Assembly: GCA_918026815.1 (NCBI GenBank)
Contig: CAKJVC010000068.1
Coordinates: forward strand, 682,001 to 746,000
Length of the DNA stretch: 64,000 nt
DNA from: Chalara sp. BL73
Lineage: Eukaryota > Ascomycota > Leotiomycetes > Helotiales
Direction: 5' to 3'
Within the stretch, counting starts at the first letter, position 1; every line of letters starts with the position of its first letter. Positions 34,012-44,415 of this stretch are shown one piece after another. Position numbers and translations under genes: made by a program. The notes beneath the pieces were generated by a model. It saw only the letters and a program-made list of their open reading frames with translations. It was not told where the DNA came from and searched no databases.

Positions 34012-34882
34012 TTAGACCTCATCCTTGGTGGTCAGCTCCCCAAAAATAGCATCATATATCGCCTGCCCAACACCCGTCGCGCTCGCCGGGTTCTGGCCCG
34101 TGATCAGCAAGCCCCCCCGTCCAACAACAACCTTCTTGCCCCAATCCTCGCTCGACTTCACGAACTTGCCGCCACTGGCCTCGCCCAGCGCATCCTCCAG
34201 CTTAAACGGCATCTGGCTCGTCAACCCCATGGCATCCTCTTCGCTGTTCGAAAACCCCGTCACGGGCTGCCCCGCGATCAGGTACTCGCCCGAGCTCAGC
34301 TTGACCTTCGCGAACGCCGCGGGGCCGTGGCACACCGCGGCGAGGACCTTGTTGTGCTCGTAGAACTCGGTGATGAGCTTGTGGCTCGCTTCGTCGGTCG
34401 CTAGGTCGAACATTGCTGTTTGGGCGTGTCAGCGCCCGCCTGCTATAATCGTTTGCCAAAACAAAAATATACACGTATATATACATGGGAGGAGGGAAAC
34501 ATACGACCGTGGCCCCCCACGAAGAAAATCGCCTCGAACTCCTTGGCTCTTCCGAGGAACGTATCGAGCCTCTCGGTGTTCTTCCATAGCGGTTCCTTCG
34601 TGGAGAGGAACTTGGCGGATATGGGTTCGTTCTTGAATGCTTCGATGGAGGAGGGGTCGAGCGGGGCTTCTCCGCCCTTTGGCGACGCGAGAGTGATCTC
34701 GGCGTGGTCCTTTAAAACATCATACGGATGTGCGAGCTCGGGCTGACCCAATTGTTAGCTGGTGCCGTGGAAGGGGAAATATGAAGGAGGGGGGGAGAAA
34801 GTACCAGGTACCATCCCGTCTTCTTTCCCGTGGTTCCCAAATCCTCGTGCGAGGTGAGGACGAAGAGGACTTTTGGTGCCAT
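34012..34882 (-). CDS. DJ-1/PfpI family protein, HSP31-type glutathione-independent glyoxalase
   Basis: Three exons (34805-34882, 34505-34742, 34012-34415) give 239 residues. The N-terminus MAPKVLFVLTSHEDLGTTGK matches yeast Hsp31-type proteins, followed by GWYLPELAHPYDVL, whose Glu is the family's catalytic glutamate. The nucleophile elbow reads AAVCHGPAA, giving the Cys-His pair. Splicing the second intron (GTATGT donor, AACAG acceptor) yields FVGGHGPMFDLATD, the conserved loop. The C-terminus has GRGGLLITGQNPASA, also characteristic. Members convert methylglyoxal to lactate without glutathione or act as stress chaperones; this one is probably cytosolic. The third exon has higher GC at third positions than most neighbours. 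The final residues TTKDEV are not an ER signal in the absence of a signal peptide. Confidence 0.9.
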
Positions 34883-35723
34883 TGTGCAAATATTGATCTC
34901 TGGTCGGTAGATATGTTCTTGCCTGTATGCCAAACTGGATTGGGTCGCATGGAAGCTATGTTGTGATGCAACCACATTTTATATCTCCATAGCGGGGCAG
35001 CACCCCTCAGCTCCTTGCGGCCAGCTACGGGTCATGACGAAGGCCCTCGCCCGCCTCGGCTAGACCTTCTACATCATCAAATTAGACTTTCAATAATCCC
35101 CCTCTCTGCATTCCACTTTCGTGCTGTCGTTCCGCAAAGGAATGTTATGCATCTCGGAGTATTGATGCTTTGACCAAACACGACTCCGGTACTCCGGCAC
35201 CCATGCTCTGGAGGCCTCTTTCATGGGGGTCGAGACCGTGCTGCCGTCCCGTCAGGTGTGGGAGGACCTGGTCCTGGTTGGTAGGGCTGGTAGGGCTTAA
35301 TTATCTCTTTTTGTTACGGAAGCTGCCGTTATTCGCAGACATGCCCAGATGCTCTCTCATCGTGACTATAAAGCGCAATTTGAGTGATGATCAACATTTT
35401 ATAATGAGTGAAGAGTTTTTGGGCGTCGTCTTGCGTATTGATTAATGCTTCGCGATGGAGTTGTAATGATGATTGGGTTATCGCAGAGAAGGCGTTGCAT
35501 AGTTCTAATAGTATTTGATTACTCAATCGAGGTTAAAAGCCTCTTGTTGTCTAGGCAGAGCAAAAGAGAGAGGTATACGCAATGAGGATGGTTCCTCTTT
35601 GATTCCAAGCTTCGTGGATATGTTATACAATATGTGTCTAATGAATCATTGACTTTGGTTGAAAGTTATGAAGTATCTAGACCTCCTGCGTAGGATCAGC
35701 TGTAAGCGCATACAATTTGGCAG
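34883..35723. other. intergenic region between two minus-strand genes
   Basis: About 840 bp containing the upstream region of the HSP31-type gene. Only short ORFs are present and none is called. Confidence 0.4.
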
Positions 35724-37091
35724 TCACATGCGCTCCCATCTTGAAAATGGAATGTCCCACATATCGCGATAGTCCTTTTGGCAGATTTTCTCATAATCAT
35801 ATTCATTCCTAAACAGAGATTAGCAAGACGTTCCAGGGGTAACAGGCCAACGAACCATTCAAATATGTACGAGTCCTGCCATTCATCCTTTTCAGTAGCA
35901 GTGCCCCATGAAAAACGATCAGCGCCGCACCGAAGAAAGGCTTTGAGCTCTACTTGACTCGTAAACTCGATGACCCTGTCGTTCTCGATTGCGTCTCCGA
36001 TATGAAGCATGCTTTTGCCGTCTTTGAAGCTATACCAGAATACAGACATCTCCGTGTTGGGGATAACATAGTCGAACATAGAATGTCCTTCCTCAATGAA
36101 CTTATCGCTGACAACTGGTAGAAATCCACGAGAGGTCACTAGTAAGGCTTCGATAATTGGAGAATGTATCCATGCTGCTGGCTGTGCGTCATCGGTATGG
36201 TGACATGCCATGCGCTTGATACGAAATGCTATCTGCTCTTGGTCTTGTTCCTGGTGTTCAAGGGAGTCTGCACCTGTGATCTCTAAATCGAGAGAAGTGC
36301 TTGACTCCTCAGAGTCGCTTGATGCCTGATTACTACTGGCTGACCTGGCTTGATATTTTGACGCTGCTTCTGTCCAGTCTTCTGGACTGCCCCAACAAAC
36401 AGACCCATCCGATGCGATTCGCTTACGAGCAGGCTCCGGGCTTAGGTTATCTTTTCTCGTGCGTTTTGAAGCACCGCTCTTCCTGCTTCTGGACGGCCTT
36501 GATTCAGATCTTCGGACAGCTGTGTTGGATTTAGGTCGCTCAGCCGTTTCGCTCAGCATCACGAATATTTGCTCCTTCATCGCGAGATCCTCCCCAGCCC
36601 TTGCTTTCTGTATTCTCCTATCTCGCTGTTCCCTTCGAGCATGCGTCTGATCGTGTGTGGCATGCATCTCATCTCGGAATTGCTGCAGACGCTCTTCCAT
36701 CATCTCCTGCTCTATATCGGCGATGTTCTCAGTCCGCCGTTGTAGACGCCTAATGTATTTGGCGTGCGCTTCTTGAAGCGCAGCATGCTCAGCAGCATGT
36801 TTGGCCTTGACGAAACGCAGCTTCCTCTCCCGCTGTGCCTCCCAGGTACTCCTCCACTCGTTTTCCTGTCTCAACCATTCATTGGCTTTTCGCTCGTGCT
36901 CCTGAGCGAACGCTGCACATTCTGCAGCATCTGCAGTCGCCAATCGCTCATCTTCTCGTTCTGTTGGTCCCAGGTATCAGTAGGCTTTCTATTTATGCTT
37001 CCCCTAATCTATACTGAGCTGAAATACTAAACTTACTCCGCTCGTCAAGCTTGAGCTTCCATTCCCGAGCACGCTCCTGGAATGAGTCCAT
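35724..37091 (-). CDS. coiled-coil protein of unknown function
   Basis: Three exons are proposed (37037-37091, 35856-36960, 35724-35808), giving 414 residues. The first 130 residues are charged and helical (MDSFQERAREWKLKLDER, then ERKANEWLRQENEWRSTWEA), consistent with a coiled coil. A basic, Ser-rich, probably nuclear-localising segment follows (SRPSRSRKSGASKRTRK, PARKRIASDG). The C-terminal 170 residues look globular (SPIIEALLVTSRGFLPVVSD, MSVFWYSFKDGKSMLHIGDA). The last intron (35809-35855; donor GTTCGT, branch GCTAAT) replaces a read-through tail with YIFEWNEYDYEKICQKDYRD and then MWDIPFSRWERM, which looks far more protein-like. If unspliced, the frame ends at 35696. I do not recognise the family. 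Confidence 0.7.
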
Positions 37092-37960
37092 TGTGAAAAC
37101 TGGTAGGTAAGGTCAATATTGAGATAAGGAACCTGTATGAAGCTCAAGAAAACCCTTCGATTGCGGACGCGCTCTTAGCGATAAACGCGTTAAGTGATCC
37201 CCTTGTCGCGAATTGCGGCGTTTTACTTTAATCTCCCATGGGTGCCCATGGGAGACATGGCCCATGTCCCATGAATGACCATGGCAGCCAAAGTGGGCCA
37301 TTGCCTCCTATCTTAAGCGAACAAGTACGTACTGTAGAGGTTTCATGATTCCTTGTGCAGGCTCTCTTTTCATACGTAAGATAGCTCCAGATCGTACGTG
37401 TATATGAGGACGCAGCTGACACATGTGGTTTCAAAGTTCAGATCTGATGTTTCTGGTACAGCTGTACAGGACAGTAGCACGGAACAACCCTGAACTCTTG
37501 GTATCCAATCAGAAACAATATTGGTTGGAAATTGCAACAGTCCACCACATGTTTATCTCATAGGCTCACTCGGTTGAGAGGCTCGCTTAGACGCAATTCA
37601 TTCTTGTCACCGTTACATCGAGTCCAGCTTGCGAGTATTGCTCAGCCTGTCTAGCATGTGCATCCAGAGCCGGCTATATCAACCCCGCATAGGCGGCTGC
37701 CCTTTCGGAACACAACGGTCGTACTGTACCATGATTAGCCAATCCCGAGGCGGACATGGGTATCAAAGATAAAGTGCAAAAAATATTGCGTGGGAGATGC
37801 AACATGCCGCGGTCATGCTTTTGGTTGCATATGGCCTGCCCATATATAACTCGCTCGTCCCAGTTTTGGGGAGAAGATGGATGCTGAGTAGTGGTTGCCG
37901 GACACTTGCTCCAGCATCACTCGTACTTTTCAGCCATAAATACATCGAAGAGATAGGAAT
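37092..37960. promoter_or_regulatory. divergent upstream region with nested palindromes
   Basis: About 870 bp between divergent genes. It contains a 24-bp palindrome and an overlapping 13-bp one at 37232-37267, roughly 140 bp upstream of the coiled-coil gene. A TATA-like CATATATAAC lies near 37840, about 120 bp before the ATG at 37961. Confidence 0.4.
37232..37267. repeat. overlapping CCCATGG palindromes
   Basis: The arms TCTCCCATGGG and CCCATGGGAGA are exact reverse complements separated by TG (37232-37255). They overlap ACATGGCCCATGT (37255-37267), a second exact palindrome around a single C. Further CCCATG/CCATGG words follow to about 37300. Confidence 0.85.
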
Positions 37961-38667
37961 ATGATGTTACCAAAGTGCGGTGTTCTGATATCATTAGCGA
38001 CGCTGTTGGGCTCCACATCCGCCAAAAAATTGCAATGGCCGGTGGAGTCCCCTTCACAACCTGTTGAGTCGAACTTGGCCGACGAGATTCATGGCGAAGG
38101 GTGGTCACAATGTGCGAAGAAAAAAATCTTACGGAACTCGAAAATGGCGTGCTAAGTCTCAAACTAGGGTCCGAAAGGCATACAGTATTATGGCACCAGA
38201 AGTACAACCTACCAGTCACAACTCGCGGACATAATTTCATGAACCCAAATACCGGCTTGCTCGAACACGCCAACCCGAACGAAATCATCTCTGGCCCACC
38301 GTCAATCGACATATACGTTCACAACTTGGCCGCGCACCCTGAGGAGAGTGGGCAATTTTCACTGCGTGCTGCCGCAGTTGGTACGGTAAATGAGGTTGTA
38401 GCAGAGATTGGCGCCCAGGTGGCAAGGGGAGCGTATTCGATATATTCATTAAATGTTTCGAAATACCAGGTCACTCTGATCATCGAGAGCGAGATGAGGT
38501 ACGCGGAGTTAGGAGAGGAGCTTTCGGGCATAGCTCGCAAGGTAACGAAGCAATCGTTTGAACGCAGTAAGAAGGCAGTGCAGGATGCAAAGACGGTATG
38601 TGATCACACGCAGTAAAATAATTCGAGTAACTCATCTGACAAGGAACAGATAATTTTTCGACATTGA
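37961..38667 (+). CDS. putative secreted protein with reading frame broken at an A7 run
   Basis: The ATG at 37961 (or 37964) opens a signal peptide (MMLPKCGVLISLATLLGSTS) and continues to a stop at 38153-38155. From about 38120 the +1-shifted frame becomes the convincing one and runs to 38616 with SRP-free, soluble, globular-looking sequence (SLKLGSERHTVLWHQKY, PSIDIYVHNLAAHPEE). The switch falls on a run of seven A at 38120-38126, where one extra A would join the frames. A likely last intron (38596-38649, GTATGT donor, CTGAC branch, ACAG acceptor) would end the protein at 38667. This may be a sequencing indel, a real frameshift mutation, or a missed intron. The protein family is not recognised. 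Both halves share the same codon style. Confidence 0.45.
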
Positions 38668-38847
38668 TTGGAGCGTAGCGAAGCATTAGAACAGGAGTTT
38701 CTCCAGGTTTAATTTCAAATATAGATATATTGAATGTGCATACCTTCCATCTTGACAGAGCAAAGTGCCGAAGGACTAATGACCGGCTGAAACGAAAATA
38801 AAGCGAGACATAGTGTGTAAAGCTTCCAATCAACCGGCGCGCTGCAT

Positions 38848-39883
38848 CTAGTAAGTAGAGGGAAGACTACTTAGCCTTCCTCCGTCGGTAACCACAACAT
38901 TCCCATTAAGATATGCACCGGCTCTGCTTGTTAGATAAAGAATAGTGCCAGCCATATCATTAATGTCCCCTGCTCGTCTCAAAGGAACCAACTTCTCAGG
39001 CAGCAAACCATCTGCATCTGCGAACTTTTTCAGCCCCTCGCTCGTCATCTCGGATGGATAGACTGGTTTTGAATAGTCAGCCTTGTTTAACCAGCGCTCA
39101 ATAAACCAATTTCGCAAATCGGCCTTCTTATCACTTACAGCCTGGAGCGATTACGTTGCTGCGGATTCCAAATGGGATCAGCATGGTGCTGAATTGCTTC
39201 ATCATATGCGTAGTTCCCGCTTTACTTGTTGCATAGGCAAAACCAGCCAAGGGTACTCGATTGAATCCGCCAATGCTGGATGTTGCTATCACCTGTGACT
39301 TTTGCTCTACATTTCCTTTCACGTTCCCAGCCTCCAAGAGCGACAGAAAAGCTACCACCGAGAAAAAGACGGCTCCCGTGTTGATTTCAAGAGTGTTTGT
39401 GAATGCCTGTGCATCCGTCTTCCAAAGTGATTCCCGGAGGTCAGAGACCTTTGTGTTAGGCTCTATGGGCGGAATACCAGGTCCAACGATCCCTGAGTTT
39501 GCGATCAACACATTTATGTATCCTGTCTCTGCTGTGATCTTGTCGACGATGAGCGAAAGGTCTTCTTTACTTGTCACGTCACCTTGAAGCGGGAGGATGT
39601 TGCCATGTTTCTAAAGTCTTATTAGCAAGTATCGACAACCATCTTGCATTGCTCTCACGGCTTCTTTGGCTGCATTTTCGAGTACATCGAGTCTCCTACC
39701 GACGATGTAGACCTTTGCGCCATTCTCCTCGAGGGCTTTGGCCATCATGAGGCCAATACCTATGATGAAGTCAGAGAATCCATTTCATTTCTGAAGAATA
39801 CTCGACATGCCAGTTCCACCGCCAGTAATGACAGCAACAAGGCCATCTACATTGAAAAGATTTGTGATACTGCTCAGGGACAT
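38848..39883 (-). CDS. short-chain dehydrogenase/reductase (SDR)
   Basis: Four exons (39811-39883, 39659-39759, 39139-39610, 38848-39062) join in phase to 286 residues. This is a classical NAD(P)-dependent SDR. The cofactor loop GGGTGIG is formed across intron 1, followed by GAKVYIVGRR. Asp in LQGDVTS, the NSG segment (usually NAG), the catalytic Ser in ATSSIGG and the YATSK motif are all present. After intron 3 the sequence reads IAPGFYPSEMTSEG, then LRRAGDINDMAGTILYLTSR and AGAYLNGNVVVTDGGR, the usual C-terminal end. Intron 1 has a GC donor (GCATGT) with a normal TAG acceptor. The other introns have GT donors. The closest relatives I can think of are fungal 3-oxoacyl-reductase/rhamnolipid-type SDRs; the substrate cannot be told from sequence. 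Confidence 0.9.
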
Positions 39884-42353
39884 GTTTGCTGGATTGAGAG
39901 AGGGAATAGTGAGGTGGAACTTTAATTCTATGAAGTCGTGCTTGAAATTTGGATATGATGATCTTCAGTTCACTCAACAATTGAGAGCTTATCTGATTAC
40001 TGCTCAAGAATCTAACAGCAAACCTTGAATGTAGTCTGAGGATAAGTTATATGGGTTCGCTGTGTCATTGGCGCCTGCTCGGACTCTTTCACATACTTCG
40101 GGAATGGTTACGGACTTCATAATGCTGCATGTGTATATTTTTGGCTCACCTGAGTTCCTTGCACCGAAGGACCTGCAATAGGTCAATAAAGAGGACTGCA
40201 AATATGTACTTGAGGGGTTAAGTAGCACAAAAGGTTGATCCCAGATAAAGACACCCCAGTGGTCGTTAAATGGAGTCTTAGGCAGTCGCCTCAAAAACCT
40301 ATGCCAGACTTTCATAGTCTGGTTCCATAGTGTTCGTTCCTTAAAGTTCAAGATTAAGCTCATATACCATCTCGCCTATGCATCGATGAGACGAGATGTC
40401 TTTTTGGGTTCATTCTTGGGAGTGTAAACTGCACTATATTGACATACTTTAGTTCATACTGATGACCAGCCAAGGCTAAGATGAAGGTCAGTGATCCCAT
40501 TTGTAGTGCCTTTTAGTCAATTGTTAATGAGTGAAATCCTTAAAACTAGATTTTGTACTTTACAATACAAATTGTCTACCTTGTGTGTAGGGAGTTAAGA
40601 CCTCAGCGAGCCGCAGTTATGCCGTAAGGTCAGCATTCCTACTACAACCAACAGGACGTTTGCACAAAATAAAGATGCGAATGAACCGTTATCTTTGAAA
40701 AACAATTTTGAAATACTATGGGTGCCGATTGAAAGCTGAAGCTAAAAGTCTTTATTCATCCAAAGAGTTGATGCTGAACTGTGGTTGTTGAAAGAACTTA
40801 TTCTTGCCCCATCTTCAAAGTTTAACCATGTCAGCTACTTCTCAGAAACACCTAACATCATTTTCTGAAGTGGCGGCGGTTAAGCATATCCCAGGAAACA
40901 CAGTTTGTTCGGAGCAAATATTCATAAGGATTGGAGTGGAACTAAGTTTGGCAAACTACGTCCTCTCAGGCGTCGCTATTCCGAGCCTGTGATAGTGCAG
41001 CACATGGAGGATACCGTCAGTCCCTTATATGGTCCACGGCCAGGACTTATTTTTAGATCTAGCACCCATCCAAGAATTAGCCGGATCCTATTAAGTAATA
41101 ATTAGAGAGTAGAACATTCTCACTTTACAGGATTAAGAGACCTGCTGACGTCTCTGTAGTTACATCTTATCTTCAATTTCTCAAGGTCGTTTGTCCTGAA
41201 CTATCCTATCTACTGGTTAAATCCATTAATACTGAATTACGATACCTATCATCCAGATAGATGTCCAGTACTAAGAGAATAAATCCAACAGCTTTCACAC
41301 TTGTGTTCAATCTATGATTACGCGAGGAAATCTCGTAACAGACTCTGGTCCTAATCTTCCTACAGAATTTGGCTCACGAAGAGAAGATATTACATATCGC
41401 GAGAGCGGCTGCATAGAGTTCATTCAACCAGAGCAGATCTCAAAGATCGCGCCTGGTGCCCTCAAGCTTCGTGAACGGCAAGTCAGGAAAGATAGTCCAA
41501 GAAGAGCCAAACTATTAGAGGGCGCAGTGTCAGAGAGATCTGGTATGGAAGACGAGATGGTGCAGGCTTTGATGATATATCTTTAGACTATTTCACTGGT
41601 ATGGTATTTTCTGTAACCCGATTGCTGCAAAACAGTTAACTCACCAAAATAGTTCGCGGGGGCCGTACTCTCTAGACGATTTAGCCTACCTAGAATGGTA
41701 TCGTGTATCAAACTTTAAGTATAACGACAGAGATCAAGCGCAATCCCAAGGATAACCAGTACTTATTCTCAAGAATTCTTGCGAAAGAGATACATAACAG
41801 GCAATTTGACACAAACCCGACCGTTCTGGATGAGAAAGGAGAGTTGATTGTCCTAATCAAGCATGTGAGCTTGGTGCAAAATATGGGAGAAAAGTTGTCA
41901 GAAAAACTACAGACCCCGCACAAACTCTAGTTAGAGAGATGCACATAATCAATAAAAATGGATCTGTCGTTGCTATTTCTCAACATATAAGATATTCAAT
42001 ATATCCGCTACACAGCCGCTTGGCTAGAAAAATGAAATAAAATCAAGCAAATAAAGTCATACAGACACAAGCTAGCCCTTTTCTTCCGAAACTAGCAGGA
42101 CTTTACACTGAAAGAGACTAACTTTGGCTAAACCATATTTAAAAACCTAAATTATGGCCTCTTTCTATGCAAGATCTTCTAAATTTGATATGTACCTGCA
42201 CTTGACTCCTGGTATCATGCAATGCGTAACCCTTTCCCTTGAACGCCACAGTCCAAAACATATCGTCTACCAATGCCACTTCCTAGTTGAAGTAGCCACC
42301 TCCTTGAATTGCGAAGACTGACCAGGTGTATGAGCATCACTACTGTCTGCCTC
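39884..42353. other. gene-poor region, about 2.5 kb
   Basis: Several 60-120-codon ORFs occur (for example 40004-40363 minus, 41314-41586 plus, 41703-41930 plus), but none has a recognisable domain or a credible splice partner. The region may hold a decayed gene. The part next to 39883 should be the SDR promoter. Confidence 0.4.
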
Positions 42354-42967
42354 TCAATTTTTCTTCATCTCTCCCATCCAATTCCGCATTGCTTTAGAAC
42401 TATCATGGGCCGCCCTGAATAGATCTCTTTCCCTATCATCCAAGCCCCTCAAGAACTCCACCCCGTCTGCGCTTCCTACACCTCCTCCTTTCCCACCTCT
42501 ACTTCCGTGGCCTGCATTACTTGCATGATCGCTGATCTCGGCAGCACGCTTTCTCCAGCTGTTCATAAGCACTTCAGCCACCTCTTCCTCCTCAAACAGT
42601 TCCAGTATCCTGGCTCCTAGCCCATAGAAGTTTTGTGCTAAGGCTCTCAAGTCCACACTTTTGGGATCTGCCTTGAGAGCATTCATGACGCGTGGTGCGA
42701 GACAGGGAGGTAGGTCTATGGTGACGAGTAATTTAGATGTGGCATTCGTTACAGCTAGCATTTCACTAAGCCATAGGGGAAGATCGAGTTTCGTGCCAGC
42801 CTTCAATGGCCGGCTAGGAGCATTGTCCAGGTGTCCAAGGCCAGGAATGTCGAGCTCAAAGGTTGTTGGGACTTTCTGGTCTCCGTCAACGGGGGTTGTA
42901 TGAGGGGTGATGCAAACAACTTCACCTGAGCATCTGTGAGAATTGCGTCTAGATCATAATAGGACAT
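42354..42967 (-). CDS. PSF3: GINS complex subunit Psf3
   Basis: Two exons (42926-42967 and 42354-42875; 50-nt intron with GTGAAG donor) give 187 residues. Psf3 is one of four GINS subunits of the CMG replicative helicase in the nucleus. The N-terminus MSYYDLDAILTDAQ, then KVPTTFELDIPGLGHLD and LKAGTKLDLPLWLSEMLAV, are hallmarks of the family. The helical A-domain continues through RVMNALKADPKSVDLRALAQ and NFYGLGARILELF. A Gly-rich insert (HGSRGGKGGGVGSADG) interrupts the C-terminal part, and the protein ends with the FLRGLDDRERDLFRAAHDS helix. It is divergent from SOD2, with 293 bp between starts, so they probably share a promoter region. Confidence 0.93.
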
Positions 42968-43260
42968 TGTAGTCTTTACTGAGAAGCGTATACCTATTGA
43001 AAATCACAGATTCGCTAACTCGAAAACCTCTGACAAATATAAGACTGGATTGACGTGATCGAACTCATGCGTGGAAATTCTAACTTTCTATGGACGCGCC
43101 AAAGTTGATCCCTGTTATTTCTCGCTCGACGTCACTGCCGAATAGCGAGCGAAATTCGGCGAGCTCTCCTACTTATCCATCATGCAAACCATTTCCATTG
43201 AACATTTTGAACTATAAAATCAAAGCTGTACTGAATCAATCCAGTCAGATCTCAATAATC

Positions 43261-44068
43261 ATGTCTGCAACACTATTCCGCACACCCGCTGCAGCTCGAT
43301 CTGCTCTTAGAGCTGGAGCCACGAAGAAAGCCGCTACCATCGCAAGCACAAGTTTTGTCCGAGGCAAAGCTACTCTTCCAGACCTCCCATGTGTGTAAAT
43401 TTCTCTCCTCGGTATATTCAAATACTGATAACTGCCCTTTGAAAGATGATTATGGCGCGCTCGAACCAGCTATTTCCGGCAAGATTATGGAGCTCCACCA
43501 CAAGAACCACCACCAAACCTACGTCAATGGCTTCAACGCTGCAACAGAGCAATTGCAAGTCGCACAGCAGAAGCAAGACATCCAGGCTCAGATTGCATTG
43601 CAGCCATTGATCAATTTCCATGGTGGTGGGCATGTCAACCATAGCTTGTTTTGGGAGAATTTGGCACCTGCTAAGAATGGTGGTGGAGGAGAACCTACAG
43701 GCAATGTCAAGGTATGTGAATCAGGATGTTATCCATTAGTATGCTCAGCTTCTAAAATATGCTTCAAACAGTCAGCGATTCAAGCTTCTTATGGAGACTT
43801 CTCATCCTTTAAGACCAAATTCAATGCAGCTCTTGCAGGTATCCAAGGCAGCGGTTGGGCATGGCTTGTAAAGGATAACGAGACTGGTCAAGTTCAAATT
43901 CGGACATATGCCAACCAAGATCCAGTCGTTGGCAAGTACACGCCATTGTTGGGTATTGATGCTTGGGAGCATGCATACTACTTGCAATATCAGAACCGCA
44001 AGGCTGAGTACTTTAGTGCTGTTTGGGATGTAATTAACTGGAAGGCTGTTGAGCAACGGCTCAAGTGA
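43261..44068 (+). CDS. SOD2: mitochondrial manganese superoxide dismutase
   Basis: Three exons (43261-43390, 43446-43711, 43772-44068) give 230 residues. The enzyme dismutates superoxide in the mitochondrial matrix. The first 30 residues (MSATLFRTPAAARSALRAGA) are rich in Arg, Ala and Ser without acids, a matrix-targeting presequence. The mature part starts near KATLPDLPYDYGALEPAISG. Metal ligands are visible in MELHHKNHHQTYV, GGGHVNHSLFW and DAWEHAYYLQYQNRK (two His plus the Asp/His pair). The Gln before GSGWAWL marks the manganese rather than the iron type. Intron 1 starts GTGTGT, intron 2 GTATGT. The gene is divergent from PSF3. Confidence 0.95.
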
Positions 44069-44415
44069 TTATTCAATATGGGATTGTAAGTTAGGGATGA
44101 CCTTGAACAGAGGATAGCTAGGATTGCATTATGAATTGCAAATTCAACAACGATGTACACACTTACAACCTCGTGCCATTAAATATTGTATAGTCCTACC
44201 TCATGAAGATAGTTCAGTTTTACTGACATTCTTATCATGCCACATCTCTATGCCTTTGTTATTAAAATATTAATGGGAAGGCAACGGTCGGCACAAAACA
44301 AATTTCCTAATTAGGCTAGTCCCAGCCTTGTCCCCATCAAAATTACGCTTTTTGATGTTTTTTATACCACACCCAACCGGACTGCCATTTCCTTTGACAC
44401 GAAACGCCTTTCACA
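44069..44415. other. short intergenic region
   Basis: About 350 bp with the SOD2 3' flank and the leader of the NTR1/TFIP11 gene. Nothing else is seen. Confidence 0.5.

Noticed and set aside
37917..38312. 131-codon minus-strand ORF over the frame-broken secreted gene
   Set aside because: The plus strand offers a signal peptide, a good promoter distance and a terminal intron; the minus frame has none of these.
40004..40363. 119-codon minus-strand ORF upstream of the SDR, with an internal MKSVTIPEVCERVRAG start
   Set aside because: Looks vaguely protein-like but has no partner exon or known domain; could be an upstream ORF, not enough to call.
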